A stretch of DNA of 64,000 nucleotides, from NCBI RefSeq assembly GCF_000521785.1, contig NZ_JALZ01000004.1, positions 124,001 to 188,000 on the forward strand, read 5' to 3'. How positions within the stretch are numbered: position 1 is the first letter of the stretch; every line of letters begins with the position of its first letter. Shown piece by piece: positions 11,353 to 20,234 of this stretch. This DNA comes from Roseivivax halodurans JCM 10272. GTDB taxonomy: Bacteria > Pseudomonadota > Alphaproteobacteria > Rhodobacterales > Rhodobacteraceae. Under the pieces are notes generated by a model. The model did not search any database. It was not told the DNA's origin and was given only the letters and a program-made list of their open reading frames with translations. Both the position numbers and the translations under genes were made by a program.

Positions 11353-12273
11353 TCAGGTCTTCGCCAGATCGTCGAAGATCCCCGGCACGAGCGCACCCGG
11401 AGACTGGATGACGCGGGCGGCGAGGCGCATCGCGGCGCGGCCCGCCTCCTCGAGGCTCGCGCCCTCGGCCCGGGCGGCGAGGAAGGCGGCGGCGAAGCTG
11501 TCGCCCGCCGCGGTCGTGTCCACCGGCTCCACCGGTTCGGGCTCGAGCACGACGCGTCCCTCGTCCTCGGCCCAGAGGGTCAGCGCGCCCGCGCCGTCCT
11601 TGACCGCGACGCACCGCGCGCCACGCTCGCGGTAGCGCGCCACGGTATCGTCGGGCACCGCGTCGCCGAAGAGCACCGAATCCTCGTCGAAGCTCGGCAG
11701 GACCACGTCCGCCGCCGCGGCGCCCGCGGTTAGCCCGCTCCGCATCGCCTCCGCGCTCTTCCAGAGCTTCGGGCGCAGGTTGGTGTCGAAGGAGACCGTC
11801 GACCCGTCCGCCCGGGCCCTGTCGAGCATGGCGCAGAGCCGCGCCCGCCCCTCGGGCGGCAGGATCGCCAGCGTGATGCCGGAGACGTGGATCACGTCGC
11901 GGCCCGTCACCATGGCCTCGAGCCGGGCAGGATCGTCGCCAAGCGTCCGCGCTGCGGAGTGCGACCGCCAGTAGGAGAAGCTGCGCTCGCCCTGATCCAG
12001 CGAGATCATGTAGAGCCCGACCGTGCGCTCCGCATGGGTCGCGAGGGCGTCCGTCTCGAGGCCTTCGGCCGCCATGAAATCCGCCATCTCGCCCGAGATC
12101 GCGTCCTCGCCGATCACGCTGCCATAGCCGACGCGCCAGTCGTCGCTCAGAAGCCGCCGCGCGTACCATGCGGTGTTGAACGTGTCGCCGGCAAAGCCGC
12201 GGCGGTAGAGGCCGCCGTCGCTCTGGGCCATCTCCACCATGCATTCGCCGATGGCGAGGAAGGATCGGGTCAT
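11353..12273 (-). CDS. kdgK: PfkB-family sugar kinase, probably 2-dehydro-3-deoxygluconate kinase
   Basis: 306 residues from ATG at 12273, which follows GGAGGCGAC; a 12-residue upstream extension lacks a ribosome site. N-terminal GECMVEM and the glycine-rich GFAGDTFNTAWY (substrate side) and the C-terminal signature DTTAAGDSF at 252-260, with D258 as catalytic base, are ribokinase-family marks. GFAGDTFNTA is the wording of KDG kinases. Phosphorylates 2-keto-3-deoxygluconate to KDPG. It lies 96 bases downstream of the small exported protein gene on the same strand, so it may be read from the cobS transcript, but TTGACA at 12351-12356 (minus strand) may be its own -35 box. Confidence 0.85.
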   Translation of the reverse strand: MTRSFLAIGECMVEMAQSDGGLYRRGFAGDTFNTAWYARRLLSDDWRVGYGSVIGEDAISGEMADFMAAEGLETDALATHAERTVGLYMISLDQGERSFSYWRSHSAARTLGDDPARLEAMVTGRDVIHVSGITLAILPPEGRARLCAMLDRARADGSTVSFDTNLRPKLWKSAEAMRSGLTAGAAAADVVLPSFDEDSVLFGDAVPDDTVARYRERGARCVAVKDGAGALTLWAEDEGRVVLEPEPVEPVDTTAAGDSFAAAFLAARAEGASLEEAGRAAMRLAARVIQSPGALVPGIFDDLAKT

Positions 12274-12369
12274 GTCGCCTCCGGGGCAGGGCCGGGCCGC
12301 CGCCCGCAATCTGGTCTACCGGGGCGCATGAACAGGGGCCGGGCGGGGGATGTCAACCGCGCGCAATCC

Positions 12370-12696
12370 TCACTCGCAGCGCGCCATCGCCCGTTCGAAG
12401 ACCTCGCGGCTCTGCCGGTCGCGGCTGTAGATATAGGCGTCGAGCATCGACGCCCGCTCGCGCGCCTCCCGCGCGATGTAGGCGTCGACTGCCGCGGCAT
12501 CGCCGGTCTCGGCCGCCGCAAGGTCGCGCCATTTCGCGGCCTGCGCCGCGGCATCGCCGGTGTCGAGATAGGCCGACACCTCGGCATAGGCCGCATAGCC
12601 GGACCAGAGCGCGGCGCATCGGGCGGCCTCGCTCTCCTCGACCGAGGCGGAGGCCGGCCCGGCGGCAAGGAGCGCGAGCGCCCCGGCGCGGATCAC
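12370..12696 (-). CDS. Small exported protein, unknown function
   Basis: 108 residues from GTG at 12696. The GTG overlaps the cobS stop codon (GTGA), so translation is coupled to cobS. Residues 1-18 ([18 protein letters not shown]) look like a signal peptide, after which an alpha-helical mature part of about 90 residues follows with two cysteines (CAALWSG and the C-terminal ARCE), which may form a disulfide in the periplasm. I recognise no catalytic motif. In Rhodobacterales the gene after cobS is commonly cobT or a small hypothetical gene; cobT is absent here. Function unknown. Confidence 0.75.
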   Translation of the reverse strand: MIRAGALALLAAGPASASVEESEAARCAALWSGYAAYAEVSAYLDTGDAAAQAAKWRDLAAAETGDAAAVDAYIAREARERASMLDAYIYSRDRQSREVFERAMARCE

Positions 12697-13679
12697 CGAA
12701 GTGCGACGCGCGCGGCGCTTTCGGGAAGCTCCTCGTCGAAGCAGCGCTGGTAGAACTCGGCGACCGTCTGCCGCTCGAGCTCGTCGCACTTGTTGAGGAA
12801 CGACACTCGGAAGGCGTAGCCGAGGTCGCGGAAGATCTCGGCGTTCTGGGCCCAGGCGATCACGGTCCGCGGGCTCATCACCGTCGAGAGATCGCCGTTC
12901 ATGAAGGCCGTGCGCGACAGGTCCGCGACGGTCACCATCTGGCGGATCTGCTTGCGGCCCTTCTCGGTGTTGTAATGCGGGCATTTCGACAGGACGATCG
13001 CGGTCTCGGCGTCGATCGAGAGGTAGTTCAGCGTCGCAACGAGGCTCCAGCGGTCCATCTGGCCCTGGTTGATCTGCTGCGTGCCGTGATAGAGCCCCGT
13101 CGTGTCGCCGAGGCCGACCGTGTTCGCCGTCGCGAAGATGCGGAAGTACTTGTGCGGACGGATGACCTCGTTCTGGTCGAGCAGCGTCAGCTTGCCGTCG
13201 ACCTCGAGCACCCGCTGGATCACGAACATCACGTCGGCGCGGCCGGCATCGTATTCGTCGAAGACGATCGCGGTCGGCGTGCGCAGGGCCCAAGGCAGGA
13301 TGCCTTCCTGGAACTCGGTGACCTGCATGCCGTCCTTGAGCTTGATCGCGTCCTTGCCGATCAGGTCGATCCGGCTGATGTGGCTGTCGAGGTTCACCCG
13401 CACGGTGGGCCAGTTGAGCCGCGCCGCCACCTGCTCGATATGCGTCGACTTGCCGGTGCCGTGATAGCCCTGGATCATCACGCGCCGGTTGTGGTTGAAG
13501 CCGGCGAGGATCGCGAGCGTCGTGTCGGGATCGAACTTGTAGGTGCTGTCGAGGTCCGGAACCCGCTCCGTGCGGTCGGCGAAGCCGTGCACGACCATGT
13601 CGGTATCGATGCCGAAGACATCGCGAACCGAGATTTCTTCCGTGGGTTTGGCGTTGATGTCGATCGAGCCGTCGGCCAT
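12693..13679 (-). CDS. cobS: Cobaltochelatase AAA+ subunit CobS
   Basis: 328 residues from ATG at 13679 ([20 protein letters not shown]), normal for the family; an upstream in-frame extension to 13886 has no family similarity. Walker [10 protein letters not shown] at 71-79, Walker B AIVFDEYD with D141-E142, and the sensor region [14 protein letters not shown] are present. With CobT and CobN it forms the aerobic, ATP-dependent cobalt chelatase that inserts Co2+ into hydrogenobyrinic acid a,c-diamide in vitamin B12 synthesis. No cobT or cobN is in the window. The gene lies on the same strand as, but 3 kb from, the J-domain gene that commonly precedes cobS in this order. Confidence 0.95.
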   Translation of the reverse strand: MADGSIDINAKPTEEISVRDVFGIDTDMVVHGFADRTERVPDLDSTYKFDPDTTLAILAGFNHNRRVMIQGYHGTGKSTHIEQVAARLNWPTVRVNLDSHISRIDLIGKDAIKLKDGMQVTEFQEGILPWALRTPTAIVFDEYDAGRADVMFVIQRVLEVDGKLTLLDQNEVIRPHKYFRIFATANTVGLGDTTGLYHGTQQINQGQMDRWSLVATLNYLSIDAETAIVLSKCPHYNTEKGRKQIRQMVTVADLSRTAFMNGDLSTVMSPRTVIAWAQNAEIFRDLGYAFRVSFLNKCDELERQTVAEFYQRCFDEELPESAARVALR

Positions 13680-13730
13680 GGGGTCTCCGTCCTGTCCGTC
13701 ACGTCGCGGCCCGCCGGGGCGGGCGGGCGA

Positions 13731-13750
13731 GTTGCACGTCGGGATGCAAC
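13731..13750. promoter_or_regulatory. Inverted repeat in the cobS / sigma factor divergent region
   Basis: GTTGCA (13731-13736) and TGCAAC (13745-13750) flank 8 bases, in the 197-base gap between the divergent starts of cobS and the ECF sigma gene. A dyad of this kind could bind a regulator; no binding protein is evident. Confidence 0.3.
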
Positions 13751-13876
13751 ATATCTCAGAGACGCACAAGGGGAAGGATCGACACCCGGCGCCGGCGGGG
13801 CTACGTCTCGGCGGCGGGAAAGGGGAACCGGGGCCGCGCCGCAGCGGCCATTCCCCGAGGGACGAAGACCGATCAG

Positions 13877-14422
13877 ATGACGCCACAGCAAGAGGTCGAG
13901 GAACTGCTGGCCCGGATCGCCATGGGCGACCGGCGCGCGTTCTCCGATCTCTACGATCGCACCTCCGCGAAACTTTTCGGCATCTGCCTCCGTGTTCTTA
14001 GGGACCAGGCCGAATCCGAGGAGGCGCTGCAGGAGGCCTATGTCCGGATCTGGCACAAGGCCGATGCCTACCGGGTGAACGGATACTCGCCGATGACGTG
14101 GCTGATCACGCTCACCCGCAACATCGCGATCGACCGGCGTCGGCAGAGACGGGGCACGCCGTCCGAGGCGATCGACCTCGCCGAGACGCTGCCCGACGAC
14201 GGCCCGGGACCCGAGGCGATGGCCGCCGAACGCTCCGAAGCCGGGCGCCTTCACCTCTGCCTCCGGGAGCTGCCGGAGGATCGCGCCGCGATGGTCCGCC
14301 GGGCCTATCTCGACGGCGACACCTATGCCGAGCTTGCCGCCGCCACGGGGGTCAAGCTCAACACCGTCCGCACCTGGCTCCGCCGGGCCCTGATCCAGTT
14401 GAGGGAGTGTCTCGAGCGATGA
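13877..14422 (+). CDS. ECF RNA polymerase sigma factor (SigK-like)
   Basis: 181 residues. Region 2 spans about 15-85 ([20 protein letters not shown], then [20 protein letters not shown], the -10 recognition helix) and region 4 about 125-178 ([20 protein letters not shown] and the helix-turn-helix [21 protein letters not shown]). Wording is close to SigK-type ECF factors. It starts at 13877 and its stop overlaps the next start (ATGA), which encodes a RskA-like anti-sigma factor. It likely directs RNA polymerase to its own promoter and to envelope-stress genes such as the fasciclin and MsrB genes that follow, but no matching promoter motif could be defined by eye. Confidence 0.92.
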   Translation: MTPQQEVEELLARIAMGDRRAFSDLYDRTSAKLFGICLRVLRDQAESEEALQEAYVRIWHKADAYRVNGYSPMTWLITLTRNIAIDRRRQRRGTPSEAIDLAETLPDDGPGPEAMAAERSEAGRLHLCLRELPEDRAAMVRRAYLDGDTYAELAAATGVKLNTVRTWLRRALIQLRECLER

Positions 14423-15129
14423 GCGACGTTGGCTCGAGCGACGATCTGCCGAACGGGAGCGATGCCGCCCTCGCCGCGGAATACGTGCTCGGCCTCATGT
14501 CGGAGGCCGAGATCGAGGCCTTCGAGGCGCGGCTTCTGAAGGACGAGCGCCTGCTCCTCCAGGTCGTCACCTGGACCGAACACCTCTCCCGCATCGCCGA
14601 CACCGTCCCGGAGGCGGCGCCGCCCCCGAGCGCCAAGCGCCGGATCGAGGCCGCCGCCTTCGGCGGCACCGCCGCCCGCACCGGCCGGACCATCTGGCGC
14701 TTCCTCGTCCCCCTCGGCTTCGGCGGCGCCGCGGTCGCGGGGCTCGCCTGGGCGCTCCTGACCTTCGACCTCCTCGGCCCCGGCACCTCCGAGCCCGAGC
14801 TCGTCGCCGACATCGCGGTCGAGGACCGGGCGCTCGCCCTCCATGCCGGCTGGTTCGCCGACAGCGCCGAGCTGCTCGTGATCCGCGAGGCCGGCGAGGT
14901 GCCGCAGGGCTCCGACCTCGAGCTCTGGGTCATCCGGGGCGAGGACGCGCCGGTCTCCCTCGGCCTCGTGCCGCGGCAGGAGGACCGGATCCGCTACACC
15001 CTGCCGCCGGGGCTCTCCGGCCTTCTTCCGGGCGCGACGCTCGCCGTCAGCCTCGAGCCGCAGGGAGGATCGCCGTCCGGTGCGCCAACGGGTCCCGTGC
15101 TCGGCACCGCCCCCATCACGGAATATTGA
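14419..15129 (+). CDS. Anti-sigma factor, RskA-like membrane protein
   Basis: 236 residues. The cytosolic N-terminal part (about 1-90) holds the segment ALAAEYVLGLMSEAEIEAFE that RskA/anti-sigma-K proteins use to clamp the sigma factor; it has no HxxxCxxC zinc motif. One membrane span lies at about 93-115, followed by a periplasmic RskA domain with WVIRGEDAPVSLGLVP. ATGA overlap with the sigma gene ensures paired synthesis. In the known family, proteolysis of the anti-sigma factor frees the sigma factor. The stimulus here is unknown. Confidence 0.9.
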   Translation: MSDVGSSDDLPNGSDAALAAEYVLGLMSEAEIEAFEARLLKDERLLLQVVTWTEHLSRIADTVPEAAPPPSAKRRIEAAAFGGTAARTGRTIWRFLVPLGFGGAAVAGLAWALLTFDLLGPGTSEPELVADIAVEDRALALHAGWFADSAELLVIREAGEVPQGSDLELWVIRGEDAPVSLGLVPRQEDRIRYTLPPGLSGLLPGATLAVSLEPQGGSPSGAPTGPVLGTAPITEY

Positions 15130-15251
15130 GGGCAGGGCACGGGGCCTCCCGAAACCCGGCCTGCACGCCGTCCGTGGCTCCATGTCGACGCTGCCGATAT
15201 GCGGCGGCGCCCGTTGCCCCTCGCACGGGGCCCAAGTGGAGGACACGACCC

Positions 15252-15815
15252 ATGACGATCAAGACCCTGACCGCGACCATCGCCGCTGCCGCCCTGAGCG
15301 CCGGCGCCGCCTTCGCCCAGGACAATCCGACCGTCGGCGGTGCGCCGATGATGGCCGACATGACGATTGTCGAGAACGCCGCGAACTCCCCGATCCACAC
15401 CACGCTCGTTGCCGCCGTGCAGCAGGCCGGGCTGGTCGACACGCTGAACGGCGAGGGCCCCTTCACCGTCTTCGCCCCCACCGACGAGGCGTTCGGGATG
15501 ATCAGCGACCAGAGCCTCACGACCCTCATGATGGACGAGAACCGCGAGCAGCTCGCCCAGATCCTCACCTGCCACGTGGTCGCCACCAACGCGATGTCCG
15601 ACGCCATCGCCGGCATGATCGCCGATGATGGCGGCACGCACCCGGTGCCGACCGTCGGCGGCTGCACCCTTCAGGCCGAGATGGACGGCGACATGATCAC
15701 CCTGACCGACGAGAATGGCCGCTCCGCCACCGTGACCACCGCGGATGTGCGCCAGTCGAACGGCGTCATCCACGTGATCGACCGCGTCCTCCTGCCCGCA
15801 GGTCAGGCCGGCTGA
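15252..15815 (+). CDS. Secreted fasciclin-domain protein
   Basis: 187 residues from ATG at 15252. Signal peptide 1-22 ending AFA before QDN; the rest is one FAS1 domain with the diagnostic pieces GPFTVFAPTDEAF and, at the end, NGVIHVIDRVLLP. FAS1 domains mediate adhesion or ligand binding at the cell surface or in the periplasm. It lies 122 bases after the anti-sigma gene. In Mycobacterium the SigK-RskA pair controls the fasciclin proteins MPT70 and MPT83; the same trio of families here suggests this protein is a target of the adjoining sigma factor. That regulatory link is inference. Two cysteines (LTCHVV and GGCTLQ) may form a disulfide. Confidence 0.93.
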   Translation: MTIKTLTATIAAAALSAGAAFAQDNPTVGGAPMMADMTIVENAANSPIHTTLVAAVQQAGLVDTLNGEGPFTVFAPTDEAFGMISDQSLTTLMMDENREQLAQILTCHVVATNAMSDAIAGMIADDGGTHPVPTVGGCTLQAEMDGDMITLTDENGRSATVTTADVRQSNGVIHVIDRVLLPAGQAG

Positions 15816-15838
15816 TCCTCTTGTGATCATGCTTGTCT

Positions 15839-15866
15839 TTGAGCTCGGGCCGCGACTGCCTATCCT
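15839..15866 (+). promoter_or_regulatory. Candidate promoter upstream of msrB
   Basis: TTGAGC (15839-15844), 16 bases, TATCCT (15861-15866), about 94 bases ahead of the msrB start. Four of six positions fit in each box; low certainty. Confidence 0.25.
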
Positions 15867-15959
15867 CTAGGCGAACCGGCCCGGCACCGCCCCGCTTCCC
15901 CTCGGCGGGGCGGCACGCGCCGCGGGCCCCGATGTATGACATCTTCACGGAGACACGAC

Positions 15960-16451
15960 ATGATGCGACGCGATTTCCTGTCCCGCACCGCCGCCGTCCT
16001 CGGCCTCGGCGCGGCCGCGACCGCCGCGACCCGCACGGGCGCCGCGGAGGGTGACGGACCCTACGAAGTGACCCGGACCGAGGAGGAATGGCGCGAGATG
16101 CTCAGCGACGCCGAGTACCGGGTCATGCGCGAGGAAGGCACCGAGCGCGCCTTCTCCTCCGAGCTCCACGATCTCAAGGCGGAGGGCACCTATCTCTGCC
16201 GCGGCTGCGATCAGGCGCTCTACTCCTCCCAGCACAAATACGACAGCGGCACCGGCTGGCCGAGCTTCTGGCAACCGGTCGCGGACAGCGCCATCGGCAC
16301 CAAGCCCGACCGCTCGCTCTTCATGACCCGCACCGAGGTCCATTGCTCGCGCTGCGGCTCGCATCTCGGCCACATCTTCGACGACGGCCCGGACCCGACC
16401 GGAAAGCGCCATTGCCTCAACGGCGTGTCGCTGGTCTTCCAGGAGGCCTGA
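15960..16451 (+). CDS. msrB: Peptide-methionine (R)-S-oxide reductase, Tat-exported
   Basis: 163 residues from ATG at 15960 (second ATG at 15963). The N-terminus MMRRDFLSRTAAVLGLG is a twin-arginine signal (RRDFL), so the enzyme is exported folded to the periplasm. The MsrB fold follows: zinc cysteines C80, C83, C129 and C132, GTGWPSFWQP at 97-106, and the catalytic Cys152 in RHCLNGVSL. Repairs methionine-R-sulfoxide in oxidised proteins. It follows the ECF/anti-sigma/fasciclin genes and may belong to the same stress response, though a 144-base gap separates it from the fasciclin gene. The residue before the catalytic cysteine is His where Tyr is commoner. Confidence 0.94.
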   Translation: MMRRDFLSRTAAVLGLGAAATAATRTGAAEGDGPYEVTRTEEEWREMLSDAEYRVMREEGTERAFSSELHDLKAEGTYLCRGCDQALYSSQHKYDSGTGWPSFWQPVADSAIGTKPDRSLFMTRTEVHCSRCGSHLGHIFDDGPDPTGKRHCLNGVSLVFQEA

Positions 16452-16478
16452 CGCCTCGCGATCATTGCGGAAAAGGTA

Positions 16479-16508
16479 ACGGGCGGGGTCGCATTGGCAC
16501 CCGCCCGT
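16479..16508 (+). terminator. Hairpin downstream of msrB
   Basis: ACGGGCGGG (16479-16487), 12-base loop, CCCGCCCGT (16500-16508). A 9-bp GC-rich stem 27 bases after the msrB stop; no T-tract follows, so it is only a possible terminator. The remaining bases up to 16702 show no gene. Confidence 0.4.
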
Positions 16509-16702
16509 CGCCGGTCAAGGGACTGCCTTTGGCCTTGCGGGCGCGCGGGTCAGGACAGGGGAAACCGGACCGCGCGCTGCCCGAAAGGGAGCGACCGTTT
16601 GCGGGCAGGGAATAACCCGGGACAGACGCCTGGGAAAAAGCGTATGCAACTTCAGGGTTAGTGTCTACCCACTAATTTCGCCTAAGGCCGAACGCTTCGG
16701 GC

Positions 16703-17329
16703 TCACTTGAAGTTGCGGCTGTCCTTGATCTGGTCCCACGCCCACATGACCTCCTGCAGCTGCTCCTCCTGGCTGCGGTCGCCGCCGTTCATGTCCGGGT
16801 GCAGCACCTTGATGAGCGCCTTGTAGGCCTTGCGGACATCGGCCTTGGACCATTCTTCCTTCGCCTCGAGAATTTCGATCGCGCGCTTCTCCGTCGGCGG
16901 CAGGCGCTTGCCGCCGCCGCTGCCGTTCCGCCCGGGGTTGCGCGTGGCGTTTGCGCCCAGCACCTGATGCGGATCCTCGATGCCGAGCCGCGCCCAGGCG
17001 CGTTGCTCGGGGTCGCGCCAGTCCTTGGTCTGGCGGTCCCATACCTTGTCGGTGGTGTTCTGGGCGTTCATCTCGGCCTCGGTCTTGCCGTGGAAGAAAT
17101 CCCATTTGAGATTGTATTCCCGCACGTGGTCCTTGCAGAACCACCAGAAATCGTCGAGCACGTCAGGAGCCTTGGGCGCACGGAACTTGCCGGGCTTGTC
17201 GCACCCCTCGTGATCGCACACGCGTGTCGAGGTCTCGCTCTCGCCCGACATCCCACGGCGGCCACGCGGGTTCCGCTTCTTGGCCGAGGACACGGACATG
17301 TCGAAACCGAACGGGTCGGACTTGCTCAT
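16703..17329 (-). CDS. J-domain (DnaJ-like) protein
   Basis: 208 residues. The J domain is at the C-terminus (about 148-208) with the HPD motif at 177-179, needed to stimulate an Hsp70 partner. The N-terminal part holds a small Cys/His set C38, C43, C65, H68 (CDHEGC and FCKDH) that may bind zinc, and an aromatic stretch DVLDDFWWFCKDHVREYNLKWDFF. In Rhodobacterales this protein is usually encoded between bolA (divergent) and cobS. Here bolA is still divergent on one side but cobS is 3 kb away. Start at 17329 follows GAGGTGCCCC. Confidence 0.92.
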   Translation of the reverse strand: MSKSDPFGFDMSVSSAKKRNPRGRRGMSGESETSTRVCDHEGCDKPGKFRAPKAPDVLDDFWWFCKDHVREYNLKWDFFHGKTEAEMNAQNTTDKVWDRQTKDWRDPEQRAWARLGIEDPHQVLGANATRNPGRNGSGGGKRLPPTEKRAIEILEAKEEWSKADVRKAYKALIKVLHPDMNGGDRSQEEQLQEVMWAWDQIKDSRNFK

Positions 17330-17405
17330 CGGGGCACCTCTTTTCGACTCGGACGCCGGAGTTTAGACAAAACGGCGAGGGATTGTAGGGGGCAGAACGG
17401 GAAAA

Positions 17406-17663
17406 ATGACACGTACAGCGGAAATCGAGACACGCCTGCGAGAGGCCTTTGAGCCGACCGACCTTCAGGTCATCGACGACAGCGAGAGCCACCGTGGCCA
17501 CGCCGGCTTCCAGGAAGGCGGCGAGAGCCATTTCCATGTGGTGATGCGCGCGCCCGCCTTCGAGGGGCAGAGCCGGATCGCGCGGCACCGCGCCGTTCAC
17601 AAGGCGATCGGGCCCGACCTCATGGGCGCGATCCACGCGCTCTCGCTCGACCTCGGCACCTGA
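17406..17663 (+). CDS. BolA family protein
   Basis: 85 residues, one BolA domain. Conserved parts: DDSESHRGHAGF at 24-35, GESHFHVVM and the helix RIARHRAVHKAIG. The invariant histidine in VHKAIG can ligate an iron-sulfur cluster together with a monothiol glutaredoxin. BolA proteins act in iron-sulfur handling and morphology or stress control. Divergent from the J-domain gene across only 76 bases, so both promoters lie in that gap; the minus-strand sequence TACAAT there is a fair -10 box for the J-domain gene. Confidence 0.94.
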   Translation: MTRTAEIETRLREAFEPTDLQVIDDSESHRGHAGFQEGGESHFHVVMRAPAFEGQSRIARHRAVHKAIGPDLMGAIHALSLDLGT

Positions 17664-17686
17664 GGGCGCACGGGCACGGGGCGGCG

Positions 17687-18112
17687 TCAGCCGGCCCTGC
17701 GGCCGATCATCCGGCCCGGGGCGCGCAGCACGCCCGTCCGCTCCGCCGCGGGGCCCGGCCGGCGCAGCGCGTCGCTCGCGGCGCCATCGGCCGGTCCGGG
17801 AGCGGGCGCCGCTTTCGGCTTGGCGACCATCGGTTCGTCGGCGGTAGTCGGAGCGCTCAGCAGCCGTGGCCCGTCGCCGGCGCTCTCGCGCCGGAAGACC
17901 AGCAGCGTGCGCCAGACGGTCGTCGACGAGGTGAGGCCCTGACGCTCCTCCGAGGGCAGGGTGTCGGCGCGCAGGTACTCCCAGCCGCCTTCCGCCATCT
18001 CGTTCATCAGCCTCTCGAGCGCATGCGCAAAGCGGGCTTCCGGCCCCTTCACGCCCTTCGCCTTCTCGCCCTTCGCGGGCGCCGGCAGAACCTTGTATTC
18101 GTATGTTGGCAT
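17687..18112 (-). CDS. DUF4177 domain protein
   Basis: 141 residues from ATG at 18112 (MPTYEYKVLPAPAKGEKAKG). Residues 1-80 are the DUF4177 domain with GWEYLRADTLPSEERQG and TVWRTLLVFRR. The C-terminal 60 residues are Ala/Pro-rich and probably disordered. No membrane helix or signal. Function of the family is unknown; it is very common in this order. Convergent with bolA with 23 bases between the stops. The frame extends upstream to 18217 but without similarity. Confidence 0.85.
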   Translation of the reverse strand: MPTYEYKVLPAPAKGEKAKGVKGPEARFAHALERLMNEMAEGGWEYLRADTLPSEERQGLTSSTTVWRTLLVFRRESAGDGPRLLSAPTTADEPMVAKPKAAPAPGPADGAASDALRRPGPAAERTGVLRAPGRMIGRRAG

Positions 18113-18397
18113 GTCCCTCGCACTTTCCGGCTTCACGGGGCGGGACACTATCACGTGCCGAGAGGAGTGCCAGCCATGCGGACAGCTCTGCGTTGAACGT
18201 GAGGCAGGCGGTATCACCGGGATGGACGTATCGCGCCCACGGCGTCGAAGCCGCGGCGTGACCGGTGCGGGGCGGAATCACCCGTCCGAAGTGTCCTCGG
18301 TTTTGCCGTCGCCGGCGGTGCCGGCGCCGCCATCCTTTGTCGCGCGAAATCCGTACGAAACGCGCCGAATTTCTTACGTTTGTTACGAAACCGGGGC

Positions 18398-19912
18398 TCA
18401 GAGCCCCAGTTTCGCGCTCACGATCTCGTTCACCGCCTTCGGGTTCGCCTTGCCGCCGGTGGCCTTCATGACCTGTCCGACGAACCATCCCGCGAGCTTG
18501 GGATTGGCCTTGGCCTTCTCCACCTGTGCGGGGTTCGCCGCGATGACCTCGTCCACCGCGGCTTCGATCGCGCCGGTGTCGGTGACCTGACGGAGGCCCT
18601 TTTCCTCAACGATCTCAGCGGGATCGCCGCCCTCGGTATAGACGATCTCGAAGACGTCCTTGGCGATCTTGCCCGAGATGTCGCCCGCGGCGATGAGCTT
18701 CACGATGCCCGCCAGCTGCGCCGGCGACACCGGGCTCTCGGTGATGTCGCGGTCGTCCTTCTTCAGCCGCCCGAAAAGCTCGTTGATGACCCAGTTCGCG
18801 GCCATCTTCCCGTCTCCGGCCGCACCGGCAACCTCTTCGAAATAGACCGAGTTGGCGACCTCCGCGGTCAGCACGTTCGCATCGTATTCCGACAGGCCGA
18901 ACTCCTTGACGAAGCGCACTTTTTTCGCGTCGGGCAGCTCGGGCAGGGTGGCCTTGATCCCGTCGATCCAGTCCTGCTCGATCTCGAGCGGCAGAAGGTC
19001 GGGATCGGGGAAGTAGCGGTAATCGTGCGCCTCTTCCTTGGAGCGCATCGACCGCGTCTCGCCCTTGTCGGGATCGAAGAGCCGGGTCTCCTGCACCACC
19101 TCGCCGCCGCCCTCGACGATCTGGATCTGGCGCCGCGCCTCGTAGTCGATCGCGGCCTGGATGAACCGCATCGAGTTCATGTTCTTGATCTCGCAGCGCG
19201 TGCCGAGATGCGAGAAATCCTGCGTTTCCATGTACTTCTCGTAGGCGCCGGGACGACACACCGACACGTTCACGTCCGCCCGGAGGCTGCCGTTCTGCAT
19301 GTTGCCGTCACAGGTGCCGAGATAGCGCAGGATCTGGCGCAGCTTCGCCACATAGGCCGCCGCCTCTTCGGGTCCGCGGATGTCGGGGCGGCTCACGATC
19401 TCCATCAGCGCCACGCCCGTGCGGTTGAGATCGACGAAGGACATCGCGGGGTCCATGTCGTGGATCGACTTGCCGGCGTCCTGCTCGACATGGATGCGCT
19501 CGATCCGCACGTTCCGCGCAATGCCCGGCTCGAGATCGACGAGGATCTCACCCTCACCCACAAGCGGATGATAGAGCTGGGAAATCTGGTAGCCCTGCGG
19601 CAGGTCCGGATAGAAGTAGTTCTTCCGGTCGAAGGCCGAGCGGAGGTTGATCTTGGCATTGAGGCCAAGCCCCGTGCGCACCGCCTGTTCGATGCAGAAC
19701 TCGTTGATGACCGGCAGCATCCCCGGCATCGCCGCATCGATGAAGGACACGTTGGAATTGGGCTCGGCGCCGAATTGCGTGGAGGCCCCCGAAAAGAGCT
19801 TGGAGCGGCTCGAGACCTGGGCATGGACCTCCATCCCGATCACGAGTTCCCAATCGTGCTTTGCCCCGGCGATCACCTTGGGCTTCGGGGCCTCGTAAGC
19901 AAGATCCAGCAT
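18398..19912 (-). CDS. gatB: Aspartyl/glutamyl-tRNA(Asn/Gln) amidotransferase subunit B
   Basis: 504 residues, full length. N-terminal [12 protein letters not shown], then [16 protein letters not shown]-type sequence ([15 protein letters not shown]), the GatB signature RSDVNVS-like stretch LRADVNVSV, and the tail helical GatB/YqeY domain ending KLGL. GatCAB converts misacylated Glu-tRNA(Gln) and Asp-tRNA(Asn) to the correct amides; GatB binds the tRNA and holds the kinase site. gatC and gatA are not in the window. A possible promoter on the minus strand lies just upstream. Confidence 0.97.
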   Translation of the reverse strand: MLDLAYEAPKPKVIAGAKHDWELVIGMEVHAQVSSRSKLFSGASTQFGAEPNSNVSFIDAAMPGMLPVINEFCIEQAVRTGLGLNAKINLRSAFDRKNYFYPDLPQGYQISQLYHPLVGEGEILVDLEPGIARNVRIERIHVEQDAGKSIHDMDPAMSFVDLNRTGVALMEIVSRPDIRGPEEAAAYVAKLRQILRYLGTCDGNMQNGSLRADVNVSVCRPGAYEKYMETQDFSHLGTRCEIKNMNSMRFIQAAIDYEARRQIQIVEGGGEVVQETRLFDPDKGETRSMRSKEEAHDYRYFPDPDLLPLEIEQDWIDGIKATLPELPDAKKVRFVKEFGLSEYDANVLTAEVANSVYFEEVAGAAGDGKMAANWVINELFGRLKKDDRDITESPVSPAQLAGIVKLIAAGDISGKIAKDVFEIVYTEGGDPAEIVEEKGLRQVTDTGAIEAAVDEVIAANPAQVEKAKANPKLAGWFVGQVMKATGGKANPKAVNEIVSAKLGL

Positions 19913-20234
19913 CGCGCATCCCTTTCGGCTACAACGCTGCCCCCTTTAGAAGAGGGCGCGCGGCGCGGCAAGGGCGGGCCCTTCGGAGATCCCTCGCCGG
20001 TCTGACTCGGCGTGGGGGCGACATCGCCGAGGCGCGCAAGACGCCGTGGGGGCAGGAAGGGGAGCCGCCGCCTCCCGGTCCCAGGGGTGTCCAGAACTGA
20101 CGTTTATTATCGAAGGCTTATCGGGCATTCTTTCGCATCTCCGCGGGTCCGGGGACCTCCGTTTCCGGCGGGAAACCGCCCAGCGGAGCCCCTCGGTCTT
20201 GCCTGACCGGGCGGAATGTCGGACATCCGGGCGC
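19913..20234. other. 322-base divergent intergenic region between gatB and the transglycosylase gene
   Basis: On the minus strand TTGCCG (19966-19971) and CTAAAG (19944-19949), spaced 16 bases, form a plausible gatB promoter 31 bases before its start. Toward the plus strand there is an AT-richer patch around 20100-20135, which may hold the transglycosylase promoter. No gene or RNA was recognised. Confidence 0.4.
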
